From NCBI RefSeq assembly GCF_030683065.1, contig NZ_JAUXMX010000064.1, forward strand, positions 1 through 64,000: a stretch of 64,000 bases of DNA, read 5' to 3'. Positions 54,055 to 62,913 of this stretch are shown here, in pieces; position 1 is the first letter of the stretch; the number at the start of each line of letters is the position of its first letter. The notes beneath the pieces are model-generated. The model was not told the DNA's origin. It did not search any database and worked only from the letters and a program-made list of their open reading frames with translations. This DNA comes from Pseudomonas sp. Its GTDB lineage: Bacteria > Pseudomonadota > Gammaproteobacteria > Pseudomonadales > Pseudomonadaceae. A program made the translations under genes and the position numbers.

Positions 54055-54144
54055 GCGACCATCAGGCCGGATCGAAATACCGGCAGGCGGTTTTTTAACG
54101 CAGTATCACCCTTGCATGTAGTTTTCCAGCGACATGCTAGCCAA

Positions 54145-54172
54145 TTGACACCCCCTGCACGCCCCGCATAAT
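54145..54172 (+). promoter_or_regulatory. sigma70 promoter of dynamin-like gene
   Basis: Perfect TTGACA (54145-54150), a 16-nt spacer and CATAAT (54167-54172), 94 bp before the coding start. The strongest -35/-10 pair seen in the window. Confidence 0.65.
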
Positions 54173-54265
54173 GCTTGTCTGCCCGGAGCATCGGCGCCCG
54201 CCATGCACTGCCGGGCAGACCCGCGCCGGTAACGGCGCTGCCGCGCCAGCCAGAGGAACGCCAGG

Positions 54266-56248
54266 ATGAGCATGGAACGTCTCAGTCAACAGGTCGATGC
54301 CTACGTCGGCTGGAAGCGCGAACTGATGCGCCAGATCACCCGCTACCGCAGCTGGCTGGTCAACAATCGGCTCAGTTCCGAGACGCTGGATGCCAAGCTC
54401 GAACGCGCCCTCAAGCTGCTGCGTACCGACCACATCACCCTGGCCTTTGTCGGCGAGTTCTCGCGCGGCAAGACCGAGCTGATCAACAGCCTGTTCTTCT
54501 CCGAGTATGGCCAGCGCATGCTGCCGTCCCAGGCCGGGCGCACCACCATGTGCCCTACGGAACTGTTCTTTGACCCCCGATCGGAACACGCCTACATCCG
54601 CCTGCTGCCGATCGAAACCCGCGCCACCGAGGCCAGCGTCGCCCAGTTCAAGCGTATTCCCCGGCACTGGGTGAACATCCCGCTGGATCTCAGCGACCCG
54701 GACAACATGATTCAGGCCTTCACCCAAGTGACGAAGAGCAAGCCAATGCCGGTGGAACAAGCCATTCAGCTGGGCTTCCACCCTGACACCCTGCAAAGCA
54801 CCGGTAAATCCGGCGAGGTGCTGGTGCCGGCATGGCGCCATGCCATGATCAACTTCGATCACCCGCTGCTGCGTCAGGGCCTGCGCATCCTCGATACCCC
54901 CGGCCTGAATGCCCTGGGCAGCGAACCGGAACTGACCCTGTCGATGCTGCCTAGCGCCCAGGCGATCATCTTCCTGCTGTCCGCCGATACCGGAGTAACC
55001 GCCAGCGACATGGCCGTCTGGCAGCAGCATATTCGCCAGCTCGACGACGACACCCAGACCTGCCTGTTCGCCGTGCTCAACAAGATCGACATCCTGTGGG
55101 ACGACCTGGCGGGCGAAGCCTTCGTACAAAACGCCATCACCCAGATCCGCGACCTCACCGCCAGACAACTCGGCATCCAGCCGGAGGACGTGCTACCGCT
55201 GTCGGCCAAGCAGGCGCTGCTGGCCAAGGTGCGCAAGGATCAGGCGCTGCTGACGCGCAGCCAGATGAGTAATCTGGAGAACCTGCTGTGCGAGCGCATC
55301 GTCAGCCAGAAAGAACGCCTGATCGAAGACTGTGTAGTCAACCAGGTGCTCGGCCTGCTGCAAAGCAGCCGGCATCTACTCAATCTGCGCCTGGAGAAGG
55401 TCACCGAACAGCACGCGCTGTTGAGCAATCATCAGCATGACAACGGCCAACTACTGTTCGAGCTGACCGCCAGAACCAAGGACGACCACAGCCTGCACCA
55501 CAAGCGCCTACTCGGTCTGAAAACCAACCAGCGCCTGCTCAAGCGCCAAGGCGAGCTGCTGCAGATCGCTGTGCGTGCGGAACGCCTCGACGAACACCTG
55601 AATACAGTGCGTAAGAACCTTGCCGGCAGCTGGACCACCCTGGGCATCAACCAGGCGATCCTGAACTTCTTCCGCTCGGTGGAGGATGACCTGGACAGCC
55701 TGACGCATGAATCCGAGACGGCCAACAAGATGGTCGCCGCCATCTACCACCGGCACAATCAGGAGAACCCGCTGCAAGGTGTCGATGCACCGCAGTTCAA
55801 CATCAAACGCTACCGGCGTGAACTCAAACAGCTGCAGACCCAGGCCGACCAATTCCGCCTGCACCTGAAAACCCTGCTGACTGAACAGCGCAGCCTGACC
55901 AAACGCTTTTTTGCCACCCTGGGACAAGAGGTCATCGGCCTGCACCAACGCTTGCGGGCTGAGGCCGGGCAGTGGGCCAGCGACGCGCTGATGCCGCTGA
56001 TGCAGCACACCCTGGAACACAAACAGCTGCTGGAAAGCCACATGCTGCGGCTCAAGGCACTGGCCCAGCAAACCCAGCAAGCCCGTCAGCGCGGCCAGCA
56101 ACTCAGCGGCTACCGTGACGAACTGCAGCAGCAACTGGCCCAGGCCAGTGAGATGCTGCGCAGCTTGCGCCGTCCAGCACCGATCCAGCGCCAGGGTAAG
56201 GTGGTCAACCTGCCAGGCGTGGCACGCCCACACAGCGTCGGCGAATAA
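54266..56248 (+). CDS. bacterial dynamin-like GTPase
   Basis: 660-residue large GTPase. G1 P-loop GEFSRGKTELIN (about residue 62), G2 Thr in GRTTMCPTE, G3 DTPGLNALG and G4 NKID are complete. After the G domain (to about residue 330) come long helical and coiled-coil segments rich in Gln/Leu (QQARQRGQQLSGYRDELQQQLAQASEML), as in dynamins that remodel membranes. No TM helix seen. GAGGA is eight bases upstream of ATG 54266. Monocistronic with its own promoter. Role unknown. Confidence 0.88.
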   Translation: MSMERLSQQVDAYVGWKRELMRQITRYRSWLVNNRLSSETLDAKLERALKLLRTDHITLAFVGEFSRGKTELINSLFFSEYGQRMLPSQAGRTTMCPTELFFDPRSEHAYIRLLPIETRATEASVAQFKRIPRHWVNIPLDLSDPDNMIQAFTQVTKSKPMPVEQAIQLGFHPDTLQSTGKSGEVLVPAWRHAMINFDHPLLRQGLRILDTPGLNALGSEPELTLSMLPSAQAIIFLLSADTGVTASDMAVWQQHIRQLDDDTQTCLFAVLNKIDILWDDLAGEAFVQNAITQIRDLTARQLGIQPEDVLPLSAKQALLAKVRKDQALLTRSQMSNLENLLCERIVSQKERLIEDCVVNQVLGLLQSSRHLLNLRLEKVTEQHALLSNHQHDNGQLLFELTARTKDDHSLHHKRLLGLKTNQRLLKRQGELLQIAVRAERLDEHLNTVRKNLAGSWTTLGINQAILNFFRSVEDDLDSLTHESETANKMVAAIYHRHNQENPLQGVDAPQFNIKRYRRELKQLQTQADQFRLHLKTLLTEQRSLTKRFFATLGQEVIGLHQRLRAEAGQWASDALMPLMQHTLEHKQLLESHMLRLKALAQQTQQARQRGQQLSGYRDELQQQLAQASEMLRSLRRPAPIQRQGKVVNLPGVARPHSVGE

Positions 56249-56348
56249 CCACCCGAAGCGGGCAAGGCTCTGCCAGCAGTCCCGCACGCTTGCCGCACGG
56301 GGCGGCGCTCTTTAGACTGCGGCACTTCCTTTACTGCGAGCAGGGTCG

Positions 56349-57488
56349 ATGTCTACTGCCTTTCCCCAAGACTCTGTTGGCCTGGTGACCCCGCAGACAC
56401 TGCACTTCGCCGAACCCCTGGCGCTTGCCTGCGGGCGCAGCCTGGCCGACTACCAACTGGTCTACGAAACCTACGGCGAACTGAACGCCACGGCGAGTAA
56501 CGCGGTGCTGATCTGCCATGCGCTGTCAGGCCACCACCACGCGGCCGGCTACCATAGCGCGGACGAGCGCAAGCCCGGCTGGTGGGACAGCTGCATCGGC
56601 CCCGGCAAGCCGATCGACACCAACAGGTTCTTCGTCGTCAGCCTCAACAACCTCGGCGGCTGCAATGGCTCGACCGGCCCCAGCAGCCTCAATCCGGCCA
56701 CCGGCAAACCCTTTGGCGCAGACTTCCCGGTGATGACCGTGGAAGACTGGGTACACAGCCAGGCGCGCCTGGCCGATGCCCTGGGCATCGAGCAGTGGGC
56801 GGCGGTGGTCGGTGGCAGCCTTGGCGGCATGCAGGCCATGCAGTGGGCCATCAGCTATCCCGAGCGCATCCGCCACTGCCTGGCGATCGCCTCGGCACCC
56901 AAGCTGTCGGCGCAGAACATCGCCTTCAACGAAGTGGCGCGCCAGGCGATTCTCACCGACCCGCAGTTCCATGGCGGGCACTTCCAGGAACAGGGCGTGA
57001 TTCCCAAGCGCGGCCTGATGCTGGCGCGCATGGTCGGCCACATCACCTACCTGTCGGATGACGCCATGGGTGAGAAGTTCGGCCGCGGCCTGAAGAGCGA
57101 AAAGCTCAACTACGACTTCCACAGCGTCGAGTTCCAGGTCGAAAGTTACCTGCGCTACCAGGGTGAGGAGTTTTCCGGACGTTTCGATGCCAACACCTAC
57201 CTGCTAATGACCAAGGCGCTGGATTACTTCGACCCTGCTGCGGCGTTCGACGGCAACCTGGCCCAGACCCTGGCCGGGGTACAGGCTAACTTTTGCGTGA
57301 TGTCCTTCACCACCGACTGGCGCTTCTCGCCAGCGCGCTCACGGGAGATCGTCGACGCCCTGATCGCCGCCCGCAAGAACGTCTGCTACCTGGAAATCGA
57401 CGCGCCGCAGGGCCACGACGCCTTCCTGATCCCGATCCCGCGTTATTTGCAGGCTTTCAGCAGCTATATGAACCGAATCGCAGTATGA
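56349..57488 (+). CDS. metX: homoserine O-acyltransferase (succinyltransferase in Pseudomonas)
   Basis: Activates homoserine for methionine synthesis. alpha/beta-hydrolase of 379 residues. Oxyanion and early block CHALSGHHHAAGYH, nucleophile elbow VGGSLGGMQAM (Ser157), Asp in FTTDWRFSP and His in APQGHDAFLIP. By fold it is MetX; Pseudomonas members are known to use succinyl-CoA, which sequence alone does not prove. metW starts 7 bp after the stop; the two function together in this genus. Confidence 0.95.
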   Translation: MSTAFPQDSVGLVTPQTLHFAEPLALACGRSLADYQLVYETYGELNATASNAVLICHALSGHHHAAGYHSADERKPGWWDSCIGPGKPIDTNRFFVVSLNNLGGCNGSTGPSSLNPATGKPFGADFPVMTVEDWVHSQARLADALGIEQWAAVVGGSLGGMQAMQWAISYPERIRHCLAIASAPKLSAQNIAFNEVARQAILTDPQFHGGHFQEQGVIPKRGLMLARMVGHITYLSDDAMGEKFGRGLKSEKLNYDFHSVEFQVESYLRYQGEEFSGRFDANTYLLMTKALDYFDPAAAFDGNLAQTLAGVQANFCVMSFTTDWRFSPARSREIVDALIAARKNVCYLEIDAPQGHDAFLIPIPRYLQAFSSYMNRIAV

Positions 57489-57495
57489 GGCGCCC

Positions 57496-58098
57496 ATGAG
57501 AGCCGACCTGGACATTATCCAAGACTGGATCCCCGCCGGTAGCCGGGTGCTCGACCTCGGCTGCGGCAATGGCGAACTGCTCGCCTGGCTGGCCGAGCAC
57601 AAAGGGGTCAGTGGTTATGGCCTGGAAATCGACCCGGACAATATCGCCCAATGCGTCGGCAAGGGCGTCAACGTCATCGAGCAGAACCTCGACAAGGGCC
57701 TGGGCAACTTTGCCAGCAACAGCTTCGACGTGGTGGTGATGACCCAGTCGCTGCAGGCCCTGCACTTCCCGGACAAGGTACTGGCGGAGATGCTGCGCAT
57801 CGGCAAAACCTGCATCATCACCTTCCCCAACTTCGCTCACTGGCGTTGCCGCTGGTACTTGGCGAGCAAGGGGCGCATGCCGGTATCCGACTTCCTGCCG
57901 TACACGTGGTACAACACGCCGAACATTCACTTCTGCACCTTCGCCGACTTCGAGCGTCTATGCCTCGCGCAACAGGCTCGGGTGCTTGATCGCCTCGCGG
58001 TGGATCGCGACCATCGCCACGGTTGGGCCAGCCGCATTTGGCCTAATCTGTTAGGTGAGATCGGCATCTACCGGATCAGCGGACCGAGCACCAACTGA
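57496..58098 (+). CDS. metW: methionine biosynthesis protein MetW
   Basis: 200-residue class I methyltransferase-fold protein required with MetX for efficient homoserine acylation. Motif I RVLDLGCGNGELLAWL, then GYGLEIDPDNIAQC, VMTQSLQALHFPD and the MetW-specific ITFPNFAHWRCRWYLASKGRMP and PYTWYNTPNIHFCTFADFE. Whether it methylates anything is unclear. Co-transcribed with metX. Confidence 0.96.
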   Translation: MRADLDIIQDWIPAGSRVLDLGCGNGELLAWLAEHKGVSGYGLEIDPDNIAQCVGKGVNVIEQNLDKGLGNFASNSFDVVVMTQSLQALHFPDKVLAEMLRIGKTCIITFPNFAHWRCRWYLASKGRMPVSDFLPYTWYNTPNIHFCTFADFERLCLAQQARVLDRLAVDRDHRHGWASRIWPNLLGEIGIYRISGPSTN

Positions 58099-58134
58099 TT
58101 TATCGGCAACCAGGCAACATTGAGGAGAACCACC

Positions 58135-58551
58135 ATGCGCCGCATCGCCCTACTGTTTATAGCCCTGTGCCTGAGCCTGCCGGCACTTGCCGAACGCAAG
58201 CAAAGCTTCGGCGACCTGGACGTACACTACATCGCCTTCAACTCCAGCTTCCTGCAACCGGATATCGCCGCTGCAGCGGGCCTGAACCGCGGCAAGAAAC
58301 AAGGTGTGCTGAATATCGCGGTGCTCAAGGCTGGCAAGCCGACCGCAGCCGTAGTCAGCGGCGAGATGCGCAACCTGCTCGGCCAGGTTCACAGCCTGAG
58401 GTTCAAACAGGTGAGCGAGGGCGAAGCCATCTACTACCTGGCCCAGTTCCCTATTGAGCAGCAGGAGCTTCTGCGCTTCAGCCTGAAAATCCAGGCCACC
58501 GGTGGCACCACGCACAGCCTCGACTTCAACCAGGAACTGTTCCCAGACTGA
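58135..58551 (+). CDS. DUF4426 periplasmic protein
   Basis: 138 residues with signal peptide MRRIALLFIALCLSLPALAE, so exported. The mature domain starts RKQSFGDLDVHYIAFNSSFLQPDIA and continues GLNRGKKQGVLNIAVLK; this small beta-rich family is conserved after metW in pseudomonads, function unknown. GAGGAGAACCACC precedes the ATG; a TTG five codons earlier is in frame but lies on that SD. One-base overlap with rdgB. Confidence 0.88.
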   Translation: MRRIALLFIALCLSLPALAERKQSFGDLDVHYIAFNSSFLQPDIAAAAGLNRGKKQGVLNIAVLKAGKPTAAVVSGEMRNLLGQVHSLRFKQVSEGEAIYYLAQFPIEQQELLRFSLKIQATGGTTHSLDFNQELFPD

Positions 58552-59147
58552 TGATCCAGCTAAGCGAACTCGTACTTGCCAGCCATAACGCCGGCAAACT
58601 CAAAGAACTCCAGGCCATGCTCGGCGCCGCCGTAAAGGTCCGCTCGATCGGCGAGTTCAGTGCCGTTGAGCCCGAAGAGACCGGCCTGTCGTTCGTTGAA
58701 AACGCCATTCTCAAGGCGCGCCATGCGGCGCGGGTGTCCGGCCTGCCGGCGCTGGCCGATGACTCTGGCCTGGCGGTGGATTTTCTCGGCGGCGCGCCGG
58801 GCATCTACTCGGCACGCTATGCCGATGGCCAGGGTGATGCGGCGAACAACGCCAAACTGCTTGAGGTACTCAACGATGTGCCGGACGCCCAGCGCGGCGC
58901 CCAGTTCGTCTGCTGCCTGGCTTTGGTGCGGCACGCCGAAGACCCACTGCCGATCATCTGCGAAGGGCTCTGGCACGGACAGATCCTGCATGCCGCGCGT
59001 GGCGAGCACGGCTTCGGCTATGACCCGCTGTTCTGGGTCGCAGAACGCGACTGCTCCAGCGCCGAGCTGGCGCCCGCTGAGAAGAACCAACTGAGCCATC
59101 GCGCCCGCGCCATGGCACTGTTCAAGCAGCGGTTGGGGCTGGCATGA
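58551..59147 (+). CDS. rdgB: XTP/dITP pyrophosphatase
   Basis: Nucleotide pool sanitiser that removes dITP/XTP before incorporation. It has 198 residues. ELVLASHNAGKLKEL, the Glu-rich EPEETGLSFVENAILKARHAA, LADDSGLAVDFLGGAPGIYSARYA and HGFGYDPLFW are complete active-site blocks. It overlaps DUF4426 by 1 base and hemW by 4 bases (ATGA). Confidence 0.97.
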   Translation: MIQLSELVLASHNAGKLKELQAMLGAAVKVRSIGEFSAVEPEETGLSFVENAILKARHAARVSGLPALADDSGLAVDFLGGAPGIYSARYADGQGDAANNAKLLEVLNDVPDAQRGAQFVCCLALVRHAEDPLPIICEGLWHGQILHAARGEHGFGYDPLFWVAERDCSSAELAPAEKNQLSHRARAMALFKQRLGLA

Positions 59148-60340
59148 GTCCAACACCCTCACCCCCAGCCCCTCTCCCAGAGGGCGAGGGGAGCCAAAGC
59201 GGCTTCGAGCTGCCGCCGCTGGCGCTGTATATCCACATCCCCTGGTGCGTGAAGAAGTGCCCGTACTGCGACTTCAATTCCCACGCCGCCGGGCCGACGC
59301 TGCCGGAACAGGAGTACGTCGACGCCCTGCTCGCCGACCTCGACCATGACTTGTCGCAGGTACATGGCCGGCCGCTGACCTCGATTTTCTTCGGCGGCGG
59401 CACCCCCAGCCTGTTCTCGACCAAGGCCCTGGGTCGTTTGCTCGAAGGTGTGGAGCGCCGCGTGCCCTTCGCCGACGATATCGAAATCACCCTGGAAGCC
59501 AACCCTGGCACCTTCGAGCAGGCCAAGTTCCGCGACTACCGTGCGCTGGGCATCAATCGCCTGTCGATTGGCGTGCAGAGCTTCCAGGCCGCCAAGCTCA
59601 AGGCCCTGGGCCGCATCCACGACGGTGACGAGGCGATTCGCGCCGCCGACATGGCCCGCGCCGCAGGCTTTGACAACTTCAACCTGGACCTGATGCACGG
59701 TCTGCCGGATCAGTCCATCGAGGATGCCCTGAGCGATTTGCGGATCGCCATCGCCCAGGCACCGACCCACCTGTCTTGGTACCAGCTGACGGTGGAGCCG
59801 AACACGGTGTTCTGGAACCAGCCGCCCGTGATGCCCGAGGACGATATCCTCTGGGACATCCAGGAGTCCGGCCAGGCGCTGCTGGCCGAGCACGGCTTCG
59901 TCCAGTACGAGGTCTCCGCCTACGCCCAGCCCGGCAAGGCGGCGCGGCATAACCTCAACTACTGGAGCTTCGGCGACTTCCTCGGCATCGGTGCCGGCGC
60001 CCACGCCAAGCTGAGCAACCCGCAGGGCGTGATCACGCGTGGCTGGAAAACCCGCCTGCCCAAGGATTACCTTGATCCCGGCAAAGCCTTCAGCGCCGGC
60101 GAACGCCTGCTCGGCCCGGACGAACTGCCCTTCGAATTTCTGATGAATGTGCTGCGCCTCACGGACGGCGTCGCCAGCACGCTGTTCACCCAGCGCACCG
60201 GTATGCCGCTGACGCTACTGGCCGCTGCTCGCGAGGAAGCCATGCAGCGCGGCCTGTTGCACCGTGACCCGGCACGCCTGGTCGCCACCCGCGAAGGCCA
60301 GCTGTTTCTCAACGACCTGCTGCAACATTTTCTACCCTGA
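59144..60340 (+). CDS. hemW: radical-SAM haem chaperone HemW
   Basis: HemW-type radical-SAM protein that binds haem and helps load it onto targets; often misannotated as coproporphyrinogen dehydrogenase HemN. 398 residues. The [4Fe-4S] motif is CVKKCPYC (Cys35, Cys39, Cys42) followed by DFNSH; then FFGGGTPSLFS, LEANPGTFE, NRLSIGVQSF and the C-terminal HemW domain. The canonical part starts at LPPLALYIHIPWC; the ~22 residues before it are encoded by a dispersed intergenic repeat. The start overlaps the rdgB stop (ATGA). Confidence 0.95.
   Translation: MSPTPSPPAPLPEGEGSQSGFELPPLALYIHIPWCVKKCPYCDFNSHAAGPTLPEQEYVDALLADLDHDLSQVHGRPLTSIFFGGGTPSLFSTKALGRLLEGVERRVPFADDIEITLEANPGTFEQAKFRDYRALGINRLSIGVQSFQAAKLKALGRIHDGDEAIRAADMARAAGFDNFNLDLMHGLPDQSIEDALSDLRIAIAQAPTHLSWYQLTVEPNTVFWNQPPVMPEDDILWDIQESGQALLAEHGFVQYEVSAYAQPGKAARHNLNYWSFGDFLGIGAGAHAKLSNPQGVITRGWKTRLPKDYLDPGKAFSAGERLLGPDELPFEFLMNVLRLTDGVASTLFTQRTGMPLTLLAAAREEAMQRGLLHRDPARLVATREGQLFLNDLLQHFLP
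59154..59192. repeat. dispersed CCCTCACCCCCAGCCCCTCTCCC-type repeat inside hemW 5' end
   Basis: Sequence of the common bacterial intergenic repeat type, with arms CCCCTCTCCC (59170-59179) and GGGCGAGGGG (59183-59192), one mismatch. It is read in frame as Pro/Ser/Glu/Gly-rich residues at the HemW N-terminus. Confidence 0.65.
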
Positions 60341-60374
60341 CCTGCTGTGCGCCACGCGGCGCTAAGGACTCCGC

Positions 60375-60698
60375 TTGGATCTGCTACTCGACCTGATCGC
60401 CACCCTGTCGCGCTGGAGCCGCGGTCACCTGCACGAGATCGCCCTGGCCATCATGGCCACCCTGCTGGTGCTGTTCGGCCCGGGCATCAACGCCTGGGTG
60501 CAACGCAGCATCGGTGGCCTCAACTTCATCTTCCGCACCCTGATCTTCGTCCTGATCTGCGCAGTCGGTTACGGCCTGGCGATGGTGTTCATCACCTCCT
60601 GGCTGGCCCAGGGCCTCGGCCACTTCAACAACTACACCCTGGCACCGGTGTTGCTGCTGGTGTTCTTCCTGATCGGCGTGCTGGCGGATCGCAGCTGA
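60375..60698 (+). CDS. DUF3392 membrane protein
   Basis: 107 residues, about three hydrophobic segments (EIALAIMATLLVLFGPGINAWV, FIFRTLIFVLICAVGYGLAMVFI, LAPVLLLVFFLIGVLA). Family of unknown function that follows hemW in pseudomonads. The start is TTG at 60375 with AAGGA six bases upstream; no in-frame ATG is near and the TTG start gives the expected MDLLLDLIATLSRWSRGHL. Confidence 0.85.
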   Translation: MDLLLDLIATLSRWSRGHLHEIALAIMATLLVLFGPGINAWVQRSIGGLNFIFRTLIFVLICAVGYGLAMVFITSWLAQGLGHFNNYTLAPVLLLVFFLIGVLADRS

Positions 60699-60935
60699 GC
60701 AGGGATTTGCTAGCGCACCCTCTCGCACTGATCCCTTCAGGCTTCCAGTGCGTGTACAGTGAATCGAGAAGCTGCCGAGCACTGCGCTCGACATAAGATT
60801 CGAGCAGCGACATCGCAGTGATACAAGGCATACCTTACCCAGATACTGGAGGCACACACGCCATACATCGAGTGACCCGCTCGCGCGCGATCACCCGCAT
60901 GGCGGTTGTTCCAACGGCGCTTGGAGCTTTTTCCG

Positions 60936-61655
60936 CTAGCGCTCGCGCTGGAATTTCAGATCCCAGACGCCATGACCCAGGCGCTCGCCGCGGCGCTCGA
61001 ACTTGGTAGTCGGCCGCTCCGGCGGGCGCTCCACGCAACGGCCATCGGCCGCCAGGTTGCGGTAACCGGGCGCTACATTCATCACTTCCAGCATGTATTC
61101 GGCATAGGCTTCCCAGTCAGTCGCCATGTGCAAGACACCACCTACTTTGAGCTTGGTCCGCACCAGCTCGGCGAACGCCGGCTGGACGATGCGGCGCTTG
61201 TGATGGCGCGACTTGTGCCAGGGATCGGGAAAGTACAGCAGCAAGCGGTCGAGACTGGCATCGGCCACGCAGTTGCGCAGCACTTCCATGGCATCGCAGC
61301 TGTAGACCCGCACATTGCCGATGTTTTGCGTCATCAGGCCGTTGAGCAAGGCGCCGACACCTGGCGAGTGCACCTCGACGCCGATGAAATCCTGCTCGGG
61401 CGCTGCAGCTGCCATTTCCAGCAGGGACTGGCCCATGCCGAAACCGATTTCCAGGGTACGCGGGGCACTGCGGCCGAACACTGCATCGAAATCCGGGGCG
61501 CCTGCATCCAACTGCAAACCAAATTTGGCCCAGCCTTGGTCGAGGCCGCGCTGCTGGCCTTCGGTCATGCGCCCGGCACGCATCACGAAACTCTTGATCG
61601 CGCGATGCTTGGAGGTGTCTTCAGCCGGCTCGGGCTGTTGCTGCAAATCAGTCAT
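60936..61655 (-). CDS. trmB: tRNA (guanine-N7)-methyltransferase
   Basis: Methylates G46 in the tRNA variable loop with SAM. 239 residues. RTLEIGFGMGQSLLEMA (motif I), FIGVEVHSPGVGALLN, the active-site LLLYFPDPWHKSRHHKRR and late TKFERRGERLGHGVWDL are diagnostic. The start at 61655 is chosen as MTDLQQQPE; an upstream Met at 61679 or 61706 would overlap the thiG stop. It lies 10 bp downstream of thiG, so probably one operon. Confidence 0.96.
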   Translation of the reverse strand: MTDLQQQPEPAEDTSKHRAIKSFVMRAGRMTEGQQRGLDQGWAKFGLQLDAGAPDFDAVFGRSAPRTLEIGFGMGQSLLEMAAAAPEQDFIGVEVHSPGVGALLNGLMTQNIGNVRVYSCDAMEVLRNCVADASLDRLLLYFPDPWHKSRHHKRRIVQPAFAELVRTKLKVGGVLHMATDWEAYAEYMLEVMNVAPGYRNLAADGRCVERPPERPTTKFERRGERLGHGVWDLKFQRER

Positions 61656-61665
61656 GCTGTGCTCG

Positions 61666-62460
61666 TTACTTGATAAGGCCATCCAGCGGCGAGGAGGCGC
61701 TGGCATAGAGTTTCTTCGGCATGCGCCCGGCCAGATAGGCCAGACGACCGGCTTCGATCGCGTACTTCATGGCTTCGGCCATCATCACCGGGTTTTGCGC
61801 ATGGGCGATGGCGCTGTTCATCAGCACCGCCTCACAGCCCAGCTCCATGGCGATGGTGGCATCGGACGCAGTGCCGACACCGGCATCGACCAGCACCGGC
61901 ACTGTGGCTTCCTCGAGGATGATGCGCAGGTTATACGGGTTGCAAATGCCCAGCCCAGTGCCGATCAGGCCGGCCAGCGGCATCACCGCGATGCAGCCCA
62001 TCTCGGCCAGGCGGCGGGCGATGATCGGGTCGTCGCTGGTGTAGACCATCACGTCGAAACCGTCCCTGACCAGCACTTCGGCGGCCTTGAGGGTTTCGAT
62101 CACGTTGGGGAACAGGGTCTTCTGGTCGGCCAACACTTCCAGCTTGACCAGCTTGTGGCCGTCGAGCAGCTCACGGGCCAGACGGCAGGTGCGCACCGCC
62201 TCATCAGCGTCGTAACAACCGGCGGTATTGGGCAGGATGGTGTAACGCGACGGCGAAATCACGTCGAGCAGATTCGGCTCACCCGGGTTCTGGCCAATAT
62301 TGGTGCGGCGCACGGCGACTGTGACGATCTCCGCCCCCGAGGCCTCGATGGCCGCGCGGGTCTCGTCGAGATCCTTGTACTTGCCGGTGCCGACCAGCAG
62401 ACGCGACTGATAGGTCCGGCCGGCCAGGGTAAAGGGTTTGTCGCTACGTACTTGGCTCAT
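61666..62460 (-). CDS. thiG: thiazole synthase
   Basis: TIM-barrel enzyme forming the thiazole phosphate of thiamine from deoxyxylulose phosphate, glycine imine and ThiS-thiocarboxylate. 264 residues. SRLLVGTGKYKDL, VTVAVRRTN, LPNTAGCYDADEAVRT, KLEVLADQ (Schiff-base Lys) and PVLVDAGVGTASDATIAMELG are conserved. thiS lies 126 bp upstream on the same strand. Confidence 0.98.
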   Translation of the reverse strand: MSQVRSDKPFTLAGRTYQSRLLVGTGKYKDLDETRAAIEASGAEIVTVAVRRTNIGQNPGEPNLLDVISPSRYTILPNTAGCYDADEAVRTCRLARELLDGHKLVKLEVLADQKTLFPNVIETLKAAEVLVRDGFDVMVYTSDDPIIARRLAEMGCIAVMPLAGLIGTGLGICNPYNLRIILEEATVPVLVDAGVGTASDATIAMELGCEAVLMNSAIAHAQNPVMMAEAMKYAIEAGRLAYLAGRMPKKLYASASSPLDGLIK

Positions 62461-62586
62461 TGCAAACTCCTAGCTGGGCGCCTGATGACAGGCCTTTGAA
62501 AATGTAGCGCGCGACGACTGTGCCGCAGCGTATCGCAGGACTCGCATTCAAGACCGAGTCAACACGCCGCGGTTCTCAGCGGTCGG

Positions 62587-62787
62587 TTAGCCGCCACCAA
62601 TCGCGTGCACCACTTCGACCCGGTCACCTTCACCAAGAGCGGTGGCGGCGTACTGGCTGCGCGGCACTATATCCAGGTTGAGCTCGACCGCGACCCGGCG
62701 TTCAGTCAGATCGAGACGGACGATCAGGTCGGCAACGGTGGCGCCATCGGTCAGTTCGAATGATTCACCGTTCAACTGAATACGCAT
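62587..62787 (-). CDS. thiS: sulphur carrier protein ThiS
   Basis: 66-residue ubiquitin-fold sulphur carrier. It begins MRIQLNGESFELTDG, includes RVAVELNLDIVPRS, and ends in the required Gly-Gly (HAIGGG), which becomes the thiocarboxylate. It works with ThiG next door. No TPP riboswitch is visible in the short upstream region. Confidence 0.97.
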   Translation of the reverse strand: MRIQLNGESFELTDGATVADLIVRLDLTERRVAVELNLDIVPRSQYAATALGEGDRVEVVHAIGGG

Positions 62788-62913
62788 AACGGAGCAGTCA
62801 CATCTTAGTAAGGGGCGGGCATTCTAGCCCGATCACGGACGATGACCAAGACCAAAGGGCGCCATTTGTCCAGCATTCTGACTTTCCGGTCAGGCCAGCG
62901 TCGACCGCCAGAC

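Noticed and set aside
54055..54100. terminator after yggU (GCCGG/CCGGC then T6)
   Set aside because: Stem of only 5 bp with a 9-nt loop, and the T-run is displaced from the stem.
62788..62913. TPP riboswitch before thiS
   Set aside because: The spacer is short and lacks the THI-element core; no pairing of the right shape was found.
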